NCBI GenBank assembly: GCA_963725145.1 | Contig: CAVRXL010000003.1 | Span: 496,001-560,000 of the forward strand | Reading direction: 5' to 3' | Origin: DATAEE01 sp963725145 | GTDB taxonomy: Bacteria; Acidobacteriota; Vicinamibacteria; Vicinamibacterales; 2-12-FULL-66-21 | DNA: 64,000 nt | The notes under the pieces: model-generated | Seen by the model: only the letters and a program-made list of their open reading frames with translations | Told to the model about the DNA's origin: nothing | Database searches by the model: none | Shown here: one piece after another, positions 24,974 to 33,293 of the stretch | Position numbering within the stretch: position 1 is the first letter of the stretch | How the letters are laid out: each line of letters opens with the position of its first letter | Translations under genes and position numbers: made by a program

Positions 24974-27706
24974 ATGGCAACCCACCCGCGTCTGCCCGGC
25001 GAGAGCGGCGTCCGCGCGACCCAGCGCCCGACGGTCGAGTACGTCACGGCGCGCGCCCTTGCCGAGTCGGACACGTTGGCCGAGGCGACGCCGAAGGTCC
25101 TCCAGGCGATCTGCGAGGCGCTCGGCTGGGAGCACGCCGCGCTCTGGAACGTCGACGCACAGGCGGACGTCCTGCGCTGCATCCAGACGTGGCACCTCCC
25201 CTCAGTCACCTTTCCGGAGTTCGAGGCAACCAGCCGCAGCACCGTCTTCGACCGAGGCGTCGGCCTTCCCGGCCGCGTCTGGTCGAGCGGCCAGCCAACC
25301 TGGATCCAGGACGTCGTCAAAGACACGAACTTTCCGCGGGCGCCGATGGCGGCGCGCGAAGGACTGCATGCCGCCTTCGGATTCCCGATTCTGCTCGGCC
25401 CCCGTGTGCTCGGGGTGATGGAGTTCTTCAGCAGCGAGATCCGGCGTCCCAACGAGCCCCTGCTGCAGATGCTGACGACGGTCGGCAGCCAGCTCGGCCA
25501 GTTCATGGAGCGGAAGCGCGCGCAGGAGGAGCACGCGGCACGCCTGACCAGGCTCGTCGACGAGCTCGACGCCGCGCGGCGACGGGCCGAGGAGGCGATG
25601 GAGGCGCGCGGCCAGTTCCTCGCAAACATGAGCCACGAGATCCGGACGCCGCTCAACGCGATCATCGGGATGACCGAGCTCGCGCTGGGCGCCAGGCCGT
25701 CGGCCGAGGTGCGCGGCTATCTCGAGCCGGTCGCGCGATCCGCGGAAGCGCTGCTCGCGATCATCAACGACATCCTCGATTTCTCGAAGATCGAGGCAAG
25801 GAGGATGGATCTCGACCGCATGCCGTTCGGCCTGCGGGAAACGGTAGAGGAAACGGTGCACGTGCTGGCGCAGCGCGCGCAGGCGAAGGGCCTCGAGCTC
25901 GCGTCCGACATCCGACGCGATGTGCCGGACGCGCTCGTCGGCGACGCCGGACGGCTGCGGCAGGTCATCCTGAACCTCGTCGGCAACGCCATCAAGTTCA
26001 CGGCCCGCGGAGAAATCGTCCTGCGGATCACCCCGGAGCTCCTCGACGCCGACCGCGCGCAGCTGCACTTCACGGTCAGCGACACGGGCGTCGGGATTCC
26101 GGCGGAGATGCACGCCCGCATCTTCGAGCCGTTCAAACAAGCGGACAGCTCGATCACGCGCAAGCACGGCGGGACGGGTCTCGGCCTCGCCATCTCGTCG
26201 CGCCTTGTGGAGCTGATGGACGGCCGCCTCTGGGTCGAGAGCCACGTCGGCCAGGGAAGCACGTTCCATTTCACGCCGCGATTCGACCGCCAGGCGGCCG
26301 GGTCCGGCGAGCGGTGGCTCACGCCTCCGATCAACCTGCGGGGGCTGCGGGTCCTCGTCGCGGACGACAAGGCCACGACCAGGCGGATCGTCGAAGGCAT
26401 GGTGACGAGCTGGTCGATGCGGCCGACATCAGTGTCGAGCGGGCCGGCCGCGCTGGCCGCGCTCGAGCTCGCGCGGCGGATCGGATCGCCGTTTCCGATC
26501 GTAATCGCCGGCGCGCAGATGGCAGGGGTGAGCGGCCTCGCGCTGGGCCGCCGCCTCGCGCGCGACCGGAAGCTCGCCGGCACCCAGCTGATCGTCCTCA
26601 CCTCGATGCGCGGGCTGCCCGCGGCGCTGCGCGCGCGCACGCCGGCGATCGCCGGCTACGTCACGACGCCGGTGAAGCACTCCGACCTGCTCGACGCGAT
26701 CGTGATGCTCGTCAGCCGCCGCCAGGCGGGCAGCGGCCGGGAGGTCCGCCGGACGCCCGTACCCGCGCGCCGGCGCGGACGCGCGCTGCGGGTCCTGATT
26801 GCCGAGGACAACGCGGTCAATCGCACCCTGGTGACGAAAATCCTCGAGAAGCGCGGCCATACGATCGTCGCGGTCGAAAACGGCCAGCTCGCCGTCGATG
26901 GGTTCACGACCGCCACCGCGTCCCGGCGGCCCTATGACGTCGTGGTCATGGACATCCAGATGCCGATCATGGATGGCCTGGAGGCGACGGCGGCGATCCG
27001 CGAGCGCGAAATCGGACTGGGCGGCCGGGTGCCGATCGTCGCCCTGACCGCGCACGCGATGGCCGGCGACCGCGAGCGGTGTCTCGACGCAGGAATGACG
27101 GCCTATCTCGTGAAGCCGCTGCAGCCGCAACAATTGATCGAGACCGTCGAGAGCCTCGCGCAGGCGGCGCCGGCCGGCAACGACGCGAACGTTCAAACCC
27201 GGCGCGAGCCGCCACTCGACGATGCCCGGGGCGGCCCCGCGGCGGTCGACGAGGCCGACGCGCTGAAGCTCGCTGGTGGGGATCGCGAGCTGATGCGCGA
27301 GCTGGCGCGGGTCTTCCTGGCCGAGCTGCCGGAAAAGCTCTCCGACCTGCGGAAGGCCGCATCGGCCGGCGACTCCGAGCAGATCCGCATCGCCGCGCAT
27401 ACGCTGAAAGGATCGGCGGCTGCCGTCGGCGGTCGGCCGGCGGCTGACGCGTCCAGCCGTGTCGAACACCTCGGTCGCTCGGGGAACCTCGAGGCGGCTC
27501 GCGAGGCGCTTGGCGATCTCGAGGCGGCGCTCGAGCAGCTGGCCGTCCGCCTCCGCCAAGGCTCCGGCGGACAAGCCCGGGTCCGCCAAGGCAAACGAGC
27601 GCCAAAGAAGAGCGCGCCGCGCCGAAGCCCGGCGGGACGCCGGGCGAAGGCGGGCCTGCCCCGCCGAAGCCCGCTGAAACGGGCGAAGGCGGGTAAACGC
27701 CGGTGA
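24974..27706 (+). CDS. Hybrid histidine kinase (GAF-HisKA-HATPase-REC-REC-HPt)
   Basis: A 910-residue soluble protein. A GAF domain spans about 30-175, HisKA about 208-275 with the phospho-His221 in FLANMSHEIRTP, and the ATPase about 320-440 with DTGVGIP and GGTGLGLAIS. The first receiver (about 457-575) has Gly513 where the acceptor Asp should be and Thr in place of the conserved Lys, so it cannot be phosphorylated normally. The second receiver is intact, with Asp660 in VVMDIQMPIMDG. HPt His809 lies in IAAHTLKGSA. A basic tail after residue 855 is encoded by a repeat. The stop overlaps the next start (GTGA). Confidence 0.94.
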   Translation: MATHPRLPGESGVRATQRPTVEYVTARALAESDTLAEATPKVLQAICEALGWEHAALWNVDAQADVLRCIQTWHLPSVTFPEFEATSRSTVFDRGVGLPGRVWSSGQPTWIQDVVKDTNFPRAPMAAREGLHAAFGFPILLGPRVLGVMEFFSSEIRRPNEPLLQMLTTVGSQLGQFMERKRAQEEHAARLTRLVDELDAARRRAEEAMEARGQFLANMSHEIRTPLNAIIGMTELALGARPSAEVRGYLEPVARSAEALLAIINDILDFSKIEARRMDLDRMPFGLRETVEETVHVLAQRAQAKGLELASDIRRDVPDALVGDAGRLRQVILNLVGNAIKFTARGEIVLRITPELLDADRAQLHFTVSDTGVGIPAEMHARIFEPFKQADSSITRKHGGTGLGLAISSRLVELMDGRLWVESHVGQGSTFHFTPRFDRQAAGSGERWLTPPINLRGLRVLVADDKATTRRIVEGMVTSWSMRPTSVSSGPAALAALELARRIGSPFPIVIAGAQMAGVSGLALGRRLARDRKLAGTQLIVLTSMRGLPAALRARTPAIAGYVTTPVKHSDLLDAIVMLVSRRQAGSGREVRRTPVPARRRGRALRVLIAEDNAVNRTLVTKILEKRGHTIVAVENGQLAVDGFTTATASRRPYDVVVMDIQMPIMDGLEATAAIREREIGLGGRVPIVALTAHAMAGDRERCLDAGMTAYLVKPLQPQQLIETVESLAQAAPAGNDANVQTRREPPLDDARGGPAAVDEADALKLAGGDRELMRELARVFLAELPEKLSDLRKAASAGDSEQIRIAAHTLKGSAAAVGGRPAADASSRVEHLGRSGNLEAAREALGDLEAALEQLAVRLRQGSGGQARVRQGKRAPKKSAPRRSPAGRRAKAGLPRRSPLKRAKAGKRR
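27546..27706 (+). repeat. GC-rich palindromic repeats inside the 3' end of the hybrid kinase
   Basis: Units such as CTCCGCCAAGGCTCCGGCGGACAA, and then GCCGAAGCCCGCTGAAACGGGCGAAGGCGGG, recur several times. They are translated into a Lys/Arg/Gly-rich tail. Related sequence is also found at 31140-31180 after the sensor kinase. Such elements are typical of intergenic repeats, here captured in the coding frame. Confidence 0.6.
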
Positions 27707-28560
27707 GCCGCATCCTGATCGTGGAAGACGATGGCGCCTCGCGGCGCCTGCTCGAGCACCTGCTCACATCAGGCGGGTACAAGGTCGCCTCAGCGAAGGA
27801 CGGCGAGGACGCGCTCAGACGGCTGGCGCGCGGCCGCTTCGATCTGATCCTCCTCGACGTGTGGATGCCGCGAATGAGCGGGCTCGAACTGCTCGAGCGT
27901 CTGCGGAAACGAAAGCCGAGGCTGCGGGTCATCATGGTGACGGCGGACGATACGTCGACGACGCTGCTCCACTCCATGAAGCGCCACGCCACCGAGTTCG
28001 TCCGCAAGCCGATCGATCCCGACGCGCTGCTCGATCTGGTCCGCGTCGTGCTGGAGCGTCCGCCGCCGCCGCCGATCGACGTGATCTCGGCGCGGAAGGA
28101 CTGGGTCGAGCTGCTGGTGCCGTGCACGCGCGCCGCGGCCGAGCGCGTGAACGACGTCGTGGCGCACCTCGACGCCGATCTCGATCCCGAGGTGCGCGAG
28201 TCGGTCGGCTTCGCGTTCCGCGAGCTCCTGATGAACGCGGTGGAATGGGGCGGCAAGCTCAACCCCCGGCGCAAGGTCCGGGTCTCGTACCTACGCGCGG
28301 CCCGCATGGTGCTCTACCGCATCGCGGATCCGGGGTTGGGATTCGACTTGACGAAACTGGATCACGCGGCGATCGGCCACCCGGCGGACGATCCGACGGC
28401 CCACCTCGAGCGCCGCGAAGCGAAGAACCTGCGCCCCGGCGGGTTCGGCCTGATGATGGCGCGCGAGAGCGTCGACGAGCTGATCTACAACGAGAAGCAC
28501 AACGAGGTCGTGTTCGTGAAGTACCTGGAGGGGGCGCCCCGCTCCACCGGCGTGCGTTGA
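27703..28560 (+). CDS. Response regulator with HATPase (anti-sigma-kinase-like) output
   Basis: A 285-residue protein. The receiver covers residues 3-118 with DD at 9-10, Asp52 in ILLDVWMPRM and Lys in FVRKPID. Residues about 135-275 are a GHKL ATPase of the RsbW/SpoIIAB type: FAFRELLMNAVEWGG (N box), YRIADPGLGFD, and NLRPGGFGLMMARESVDEL. The GTG start overlaps the preceding stop. In other systems such proteins control partner-switch regulators by phosphorylation. A partner anti-sigma antagonist is not present in the window. Confidence 0.9.
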   Translation: MSRILIVEDDGASRRLLEHLLTSGGYKVASAKDGEDALRRLARGRFDLILLDVWMPRMSGLELLERLRKRKPRLRVIMVTADDTSTTLLHSMKRHATEFVRKPIDPDALLDLVRVVLERPPPPPIDVISARKDWVELLVPCTRAAAERVNDVVAHLDADLDPEVRESVGFAFRELLMNAVEWGGKLNPRRKVRVSYLRAARMVLYRIADPGLGFDLTKLDHAAIGHPADDPTAHLERREAKNLRPGGFGLMMARESVDELIYNEKHNEVVFVKYLEGAPRSTGVR

Positions 28561-28562
28561 GC

Positions 28563-29315
28563 GTGTCGGCACTGTGGCAGCGGCGGCCGACCACGAGGTT
28601 CCCCCGGCGACGGTGGCAGCAACTTGCCGACGCCTATCCTCACTACGGCCGGCTCCCGGCGGCGGTCAAACCCGCCTTCGACGAACAAGTCCGACGGTTC
28701 ATCACCACTCGGACGATCACTGGCGTAGACATGAAAGTGGATGACGACCTGCGGCTGCTCGTGGCCGCTTCCGCTGCGACGTTGTCGGCCGGCTGGCCGG
28801 ACTACGAGTGGTTGCAGGTCGCCGAAGTGCTGCTCTATCCCGATTCCTTCGATCGAGACTTCGTCGTCGGCCCGAAGGAGCTGGCCGGCCTCGCCGATCA
28901 TTGGGGAACGCTCGTGATCTCCGCGCCGGCGCTCGGTCACAGCTTCGAGGACGGATCCGACGGCTTCCACGTCGGCTTGCACGAGCTCGCCCACCTTCTC
29001 CAGGAACCGGCCAGCCCCTCCGGAATCCCTCGCGGCCTGCGCACCGCGGAGGTTCGCCAATGGGATGAGATCTACAGACGGGAGTTGGAAGCAGTTCGGC
29101 TCGGCGAGTCCGTTCTCGATCCCTACGGCGGATCGGGCACGAGAGAGTTCTTTCCGGTCGCGGTCGAGACCTTCTTCGAGCGGCCGGGCCCGCTGCGCGA
29201 GAGCCATGAAGCTCTCTACGTGTTCCTGCGGGCGTACTTCGGCCAGGATCCGGCGGCGTGGGCCGGCCCTGCGGGTGCGTCCTCCCGCCATATACTTTTC
29301 GAAGGCGGGAACTGA
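28563..29315 (+). CDS. Zinc metallopeptidase, MtfA-like
   Basis: A 250-residue protein starting at GTG two bases after the preceding stop. The zinc motif HELAH lies at about 140-144 in FHVGLHELAHLLQEP and the third ligand region in FFPVAVETFFERP. These match MtfA-family peptidases, whose E. coli member binds the Mlc repressor. Here the gene sits between a response regulator and a Ser/Thr kinase, so it is probably part of that signalling operon. Its stop overlaps the next ATG. Confidence 0.9.
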   Translation: MSALWQRRPTTRFPRRRWQQLADAYPHYGRLPAAVKPAFDEQVRRFITTRTITGVDMKVDDDLRLLVAASAATLSAGWPDYEWLQVAEVLLYPDSFDRDFVVGPKELAGLADHWGTLVISAPALGHSFEDGSDGFHVGLHELAHLLQEPASPSGIPRGLRTAEVRQWDEIYRRELEAVRLGESVLDPYGGSGTREFFPVAVETFFERPGPLRESHEALYVFLRAYFGQDPAAWAGPAGASSRHILFEGGN

Positions 29316-31135
29316 TGTCTCTCGCAACCGGTACGCGCCTCGGCCCGTACACCCTTGAAGCGTCGGTCGGCAGCGGCGGCATGGGTGAGATCTATCGCGC
29401 CGTCGACACGCGGCTGGGACGAACCGTCGCGATCAAGGTCCTGCCGGCGCACCTCTCCAAGGCAACCGAGGCCCTCGGACGGTTCGAGCAGGAGACGCGC
29501 GCGGTCGCCGCGCTCAACCATCCCAACATCCTCGCGCTGCACGACGTCGGCCGCGAGGGTGACGTCGCGTATGCGGTCTCGGAGCTGCTCGAAGGGGAAA
29601 CGCTCCGCGCGCGGCTCGACCGGGGGCCGCTGACGCCGCGCCGGACCCTCGTGTTCGCGATTCAGATCGCGCGCGGGCTCTCGGCCGCTCACGAGCGCGG
29701 CATCGTGCATCGCGATCTGAAACCGTCGAACATCTTCATCACCAGCGATGGACGGGCGAAGATCCTGGATTTCGGCCTCGCGATCCCCGACGCGTCGCAC
29801 GCCGGCGCGTGGGACGAGCAGGAGACGCGGGTCCAGACGATGCCGGGGACCTTCGCGGGCACGCCCGGGTACATGTCGCCCGAGCAGATTGTCGGCCAGC
29901 CCGCGACCGTTCGATCCGACATCTTCGCGTTCGGCCTCCTCCTGTACGAGATGCTCACGGGGCTGCACCCGTTCCAGCGGGACTCGATGGTGGGGACGAC
30001 CGGCGCGATCCTGCGCGACGACCCCCCGCCGCTCGGGCGAGAGATCCCCGGGCTCGAGCGGCTGGCCATCCGGTGTCTCGAAAAGAACCCCACCGATCGG
30101 CCCGAGTCCATCCGCGACGTCGCCACGTACCTCGACGCGCTCGGCGGCGTGACCGACCAGGATGCGACCGCGGTCGGCGCCGGCGTGTCGAGCACGACTC
30201 TCTCGCGGCTCCGCATGCGCGTTGCGTTGATCTCGTGCGGTCTCCTGCTGCTGCTGTCGGCGGCAACGTGGGCGTACGTTCGCGCGATGGCGGACCGCGT
30301 CGTGACCGCCGCGATCGACGCCGACCTGGCGCGCGCCGAGCGGATCGTGTCGCGCGTGCACCAGGAACGGCTGACGCGTCTCCAGCTCACGGCGCGACTG
30401 CTCGCCTCGTTTCCGAGCCTGAAGGCGCTCTTCGAGACCGACGCCGCCACCGTCGGGGACTTCCTGCGCTCGTATCAGCAGCGCACCCCGGGGACGCCGA
30501 TGCTGGTCGCGCTCGGCCCGGACGGCCGGCTCGTCGCGCGCGCGAACGAAGCCGCTTCGCAACCGGCCGCCGGAGAAGACTGGAACGCCGCGCTCGCGGC
30601 CAGCAAGGGGGAGCCGTCGGTCGTCGCCGCGGGCGACACGCACTATCACGCCGCCAGCGCGCCGGCCGAGGCGGGCGGACAGGTCTTCGGGTACGTCATC
30701 GCGGCGGCGCCGATCGATCGAGGTTTCGCGCAGGCGCTGAGCGACGCGACGCGCGACGACGTCATCCTGCTGTCCGGATCGCGGGTCGTCGGATCCACCC
30801 TGCGCGACGAGCTCCCGTGGCAATCGCTCGACGACTGGCGCCGCATCGTCGCGCGCCCCGGGGAGTCGGGCGAGGTCCGGGCCGGCCGCGAACGCTACGT
30901 GGCGCGGGAAGTGTCGCTCGTCGCGAGCCCGCCGCTCGCCGCCATTCTCCTGACGTCACGCGACGAAGTGAGCGAGCCGTATCGCCGCATCCAGAACGGT
31001 GTCGTCCTCATCGGCGTCGCCGCGGCGCTCGCCGCCATCCTCGGCAGCTATTGGCTGACTCGTACGATCACACGGGCGATCGCGCCGGATCGACCCAAGA
31101 CCCACACCCCGACCCCCCCGCCTTCGCGGCCGTAA
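29315..31135 (+). CDS. Ser/Thr kinase with extracytoplasmic Cache-like sensor
   Basis: A 606-residue protein. Kinase motifs are GSGGMGEIY at about 19-27, Lys41, HRDLKPSN at about 131, DFGLA and GTPGYMSPEQ. The membrane segments at about 302-323 and 561-582 flank about 240 residues that read like a dCache-type sensor (RIVSRVHQERLTRLQLTAR, PMLVALGPDGRLVARANE). After the second helix the sequence TRTITRAIAP resembles a HAMP start but stops at a Pro/Thr-rich end (TPTPPPSRP) encoded by low-complexity DNA. The output is probably the N-terminal kinase, controlled by the sensor. ATG overlaps the peptidase stop. Confidence 0.9.
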   Translation: MSLATGTRLGPYTLEASVGSGGMGEIYRAVDTRLGRTVAIKVLPAHLSKATEALGRFEQETRAVAALNHPNILALHDVGREGDVAYAVSELLEGETLRARLDRGPLTPRRTLVFAIQIARGLSAAHERGIVHRDLKPSNIFITSDGRAKILDFGLAIPDASHAGAWDEQETRVQTMPGTFAGTPGYMSPEQIVGQPATVRSDIFAFGLLLYEMLTGLHPFQRDSMVGTTGAILRDDPPPLGREIPGLERLAIRCLEKNPTDRPESIRDVATYLDALGGVTDQDATAVGAGVSSTTLSRLRMRVALISCGLLLLLSAATWAYVRAMADRVVTAAIDADLARAERIVSRVHQERLTRLQLTARLLASFPSLKALFETDAATVGDFLRSYQQRTPGTPMLVALGPDGRLVARANEAASQPAAGEDWNAALAASKGEPSVVAAGDTHYHAASAPAEAGGQVFGYVIAAAPIDRGFAQALSDATRDDVILLSGSRVVGSTLRDELPWQSLDDWRRIVARPGESGEVRAGRERYVAREVSLVASPPLAAILLTSRDEVSEPYRRIQNGVVLIGVAAALAAILGSYWLTRTITRAIAPDRPKTHTPTPPPSRP

Positions 31136-31139
31136 CCGG

Positions 31140-31219
31140 GAGCCGCTTCCGCCTTCGCGCGTAGCGCTACGGCGGGACAAGTCGGCGAGGCAGGCCCTAA
31201 GCCCCAAGCCCCAGGCCCC
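31140..31219. repeat. Palindromic and CCCCAAGCC-type repeats
   Basis: CCGCCTTCGCGCGTAGCGCT and ACGGCGGGACAAGTCGGCGAGG, then AGGCCCTAAGCCCCAAGCCCCAGGCCCC. The second unit recurs at 31876-31920 and in dnaX at 44406-44490. It is the only content of the gap between two convergent transcription units. Confidence 0.65.
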
Positions 31220-31220
31220 A

Positions 31221-31874
31221 TCATTTCTTATAAGCGTCCGGCGGATAGTCCTGGCCGAACTTGTTCTTGTGCTGGACCGCGACCCACGCCGACTCGTCGA
31301 GCGTCAGCGGCGGCGCCGCGACCGCCCCGGCGGTGCTGATCACTTCGCTGGAGACCGGACCTGCCCGTTCGGACAGCGCCGTCAACCGGTAGCGGCCGGG
31401 CGGCAGCTCGAGCACGAAGCGCCCGTCCGGCCCGGCGGACGTCACGTACGGCGTCGGGACGACCACGATAATCGCCGTCATCTGAGGGTGAATGTTGCAG
31501 AACACGCGGTAGGTTCCGGAATCGGCGAACGTGCGCCTCTTCGACGCGCCGGCGCGGTAGAGGCCGAGATCGAACGGCTGCGGCCCCGCGATCGAAAACA
31601 CATTGTGGAAGATCGCGTCCTTGTTCGGGAACTCGACCGTCGATCCCGTCGGCACCGGCAGGACGTGCGGTTGAAACGTCTTGTCGCGCTGGGTCATCAC
31701 GAACGTCCCCGGGCGGCGCGCCGCCGCCTGGTCGATCGGTTCGGCGTAGACGATGCTGGCGGCCGGCGCGACGCCGGGACGCGTCACCGTGCGGACGCTG
31801 CCCGAGACCGGCCCGGCGTGTGCGACCGCTGTCGCCATCCCCGCGACGACCAGCAGAAAACCAATTCGCAGCAT
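31221..31874 (-). CDS. Exported cupredoxin-like protein (MauL-like)
   Basis: A 217-residue protein with a signal peptide ending AHAG. Residues about 60-140 have the plastocyanin-like pattern: VPTGSTVEFPNKDAIFHNVFS (His ligand) and GTYRVFCNIHPQMTAIIVV (Cys and His ligands). A second small beta-domain (DGRFVLELPPGRYRLTALSERAG) is carboxypeptidase-regulatory-like. This is the arrangement of methylamine-utilisation MauL-like cupredoxins. It lies 47 bases downstream of the porin gene on the same strand. The electron partner is unknown. Confidence 0.88.
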   Translation of the reverse strand: MLRIGFLLVVAGMATAVAHAGPVSGSVRTVTRPGVAPAASIVYAEPIDQAAARRPGTFVMTQRDKTFQPHVLPVPTGSTVEFPNKDAIFHNVFSIAGPQPFDLGLYRAGASKRRTFADSGTYRVFCNIHPQMTAIIVVVPTPYVTSAGPDGRFVLELPPGRYRLTALSERAGPVSSEVISTAGAVAAPPLTLDESAWVAVQHKNKFGQDYPPDAYKK

Positions 31875-31875
31875 C

Positions 31876-31920
31876 CGCGCTCCCAGCCCCAGGCCCCAAG
31901 CCCCAGGCCTCAGGCCCCAA
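31876..31920. repeat. CCCCAGGCCCCAAG repeat
   Basis: AGCCCCAGGCCCCAAGCCCC and further units between the cupredoxin and porin genes. Same family as 31190-31219 and 44406-44490. Confidence 0.65.
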
Positions 31921-31921
31921 C

Positions 31922-33230
31922 TCAGAACTTATAAGCCAACACCCAGTCGAAATGATGATTGCGCCGCTCGCTGCCGGTACCCGGCGAGGTTTCCAGCCAG
32001 CGGTACTCGAACGACGCCTGGACCTCGGGCGTGAGCGAGAAAATCATGTTGCCGTATCCCGTCCGGTTCATGCGGCGCGCCAGCAGCGCGCGGCGCTCGT
32101 CGGTGATCTGATCAACGCCGGCGCCCAGGTTGAACGACGCTCTGTCGCCGGCGAAGAACTGCAGCTCGGCCCAGCCGCCGGCCGCGCGAGCGTCGAGGCC
32201 GAGCGCGCCGCCGAACGCGTCGATGTTCTCTCCCACGAATGCCTCGCCGGCGAGCCCGACGCGATCCCGGCGCACGCCGAAATCGAACGCGGCGGCCCAG
32301 CTGTCCGCGAGCTCCCCCACCCGCCGCTCCCAACCGTAGTGTCCCGACACGCCGAAGCCGGCGACGCGTTCGGCATCGGCGGGGCCGCTCGCGAATCCGA
32401 TGTGAGCCTGCACCCCGGGACGGCGCGATCGCTCCCCGGACAGCGCGGGAGGCACGAACCGGTAGTCCTCGGTCGCCAGGTCGCCGGCGATGGGCGCCAC
32501 GATGCCGCCCGACAGGCGGACGTTCCCGGCGATGACCTGCTCGATGCGGGCCTGCGGCGTGCGCAGGTACAAGTTGCCCGACCGGAAGAGCGCCGGGAAT
32601 GCGAACGCCGCCAGCGAGGTGGGATCGCGCGGCGCGAGCATCATCTGATCCTGGCCGATCTCCACCGCGGTGCGGTCGGTCTCGATCCGCGCGAACGCGA
32701 CGAGCAGCCGCGGCAATCCCATCACCTGCCCCGTTTGAAATCCGGGGATGCCGCCGAAGAAGTCCATCGCGACGTTCGCGCTCGCGCGCGCCGAGCCCAC
32801 CGTCGGTCCGGCCATCGACAGGCCAATCCGCGTCTGCCGCAGCGTCGCGCTGAACGTCCCCTGCCGGCCGTCGGCCGGGGGTGCCGCCACGAGGTTTGGA
32901 TTCTCCAGCCAGTTCGGCGTGCCCGAGTTCGCGAAGACGTTCGTGTGGATCGTCCCGAAGATCTTCACCGGCATCCGGGACTCGGACTCCACCTTCACCT
33001 GCGCCAGTTCGGCGATCTGCGTCTGTAACACCTCGACCTGGACTTTGATGCACCTTGAGCCTCTTGAGCGTCGCCACTTCCGCGCGAAGCTGTTGAACCT
33101 CGGCCCTGAGCGCCGCAAGCTCCCGCCTGAAGTCCTCGGTCGGGTCTTGCGCCGCTGCCGGCGCCGCGCCGGCCATATACACCGCGCAAATCGCAAAGGA
33201 CAACATCCGGAACGGTCGAATCGCGATCAT
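31922..33230 (-). CDS. Porin-like outer-membrane protein with coiled-coil N-terminus, frameshifted
   Basis: From ATG 33230 a signal peptide (VYMAGAAPAAAQ) and a coiled coil (FRRELAALRAEVQQLRAEVA) read in one frame. A beta-barrel from about KVQVEVLQTQIAELAQVKVE to the C-terminal WVLAYKF reads in another. A single-base change near 33050 joins them to about 435 residues. The barrel has repeated aromatic strand ends and a terminal Phe, as in porins of the DcaP/phosphate-selective type. It lies 63 bases after a CHAT gene on the same strand and is followed by the cupredoxin gene, suggesting an exported unit. Confidence 0.8.
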
Positions 33231-33293
33231 GAATCGTTCTCCGTGCGAGCGGGGGGATGGAAAATGCCTGGTGGAGCAACCGCAGGACTCAGA

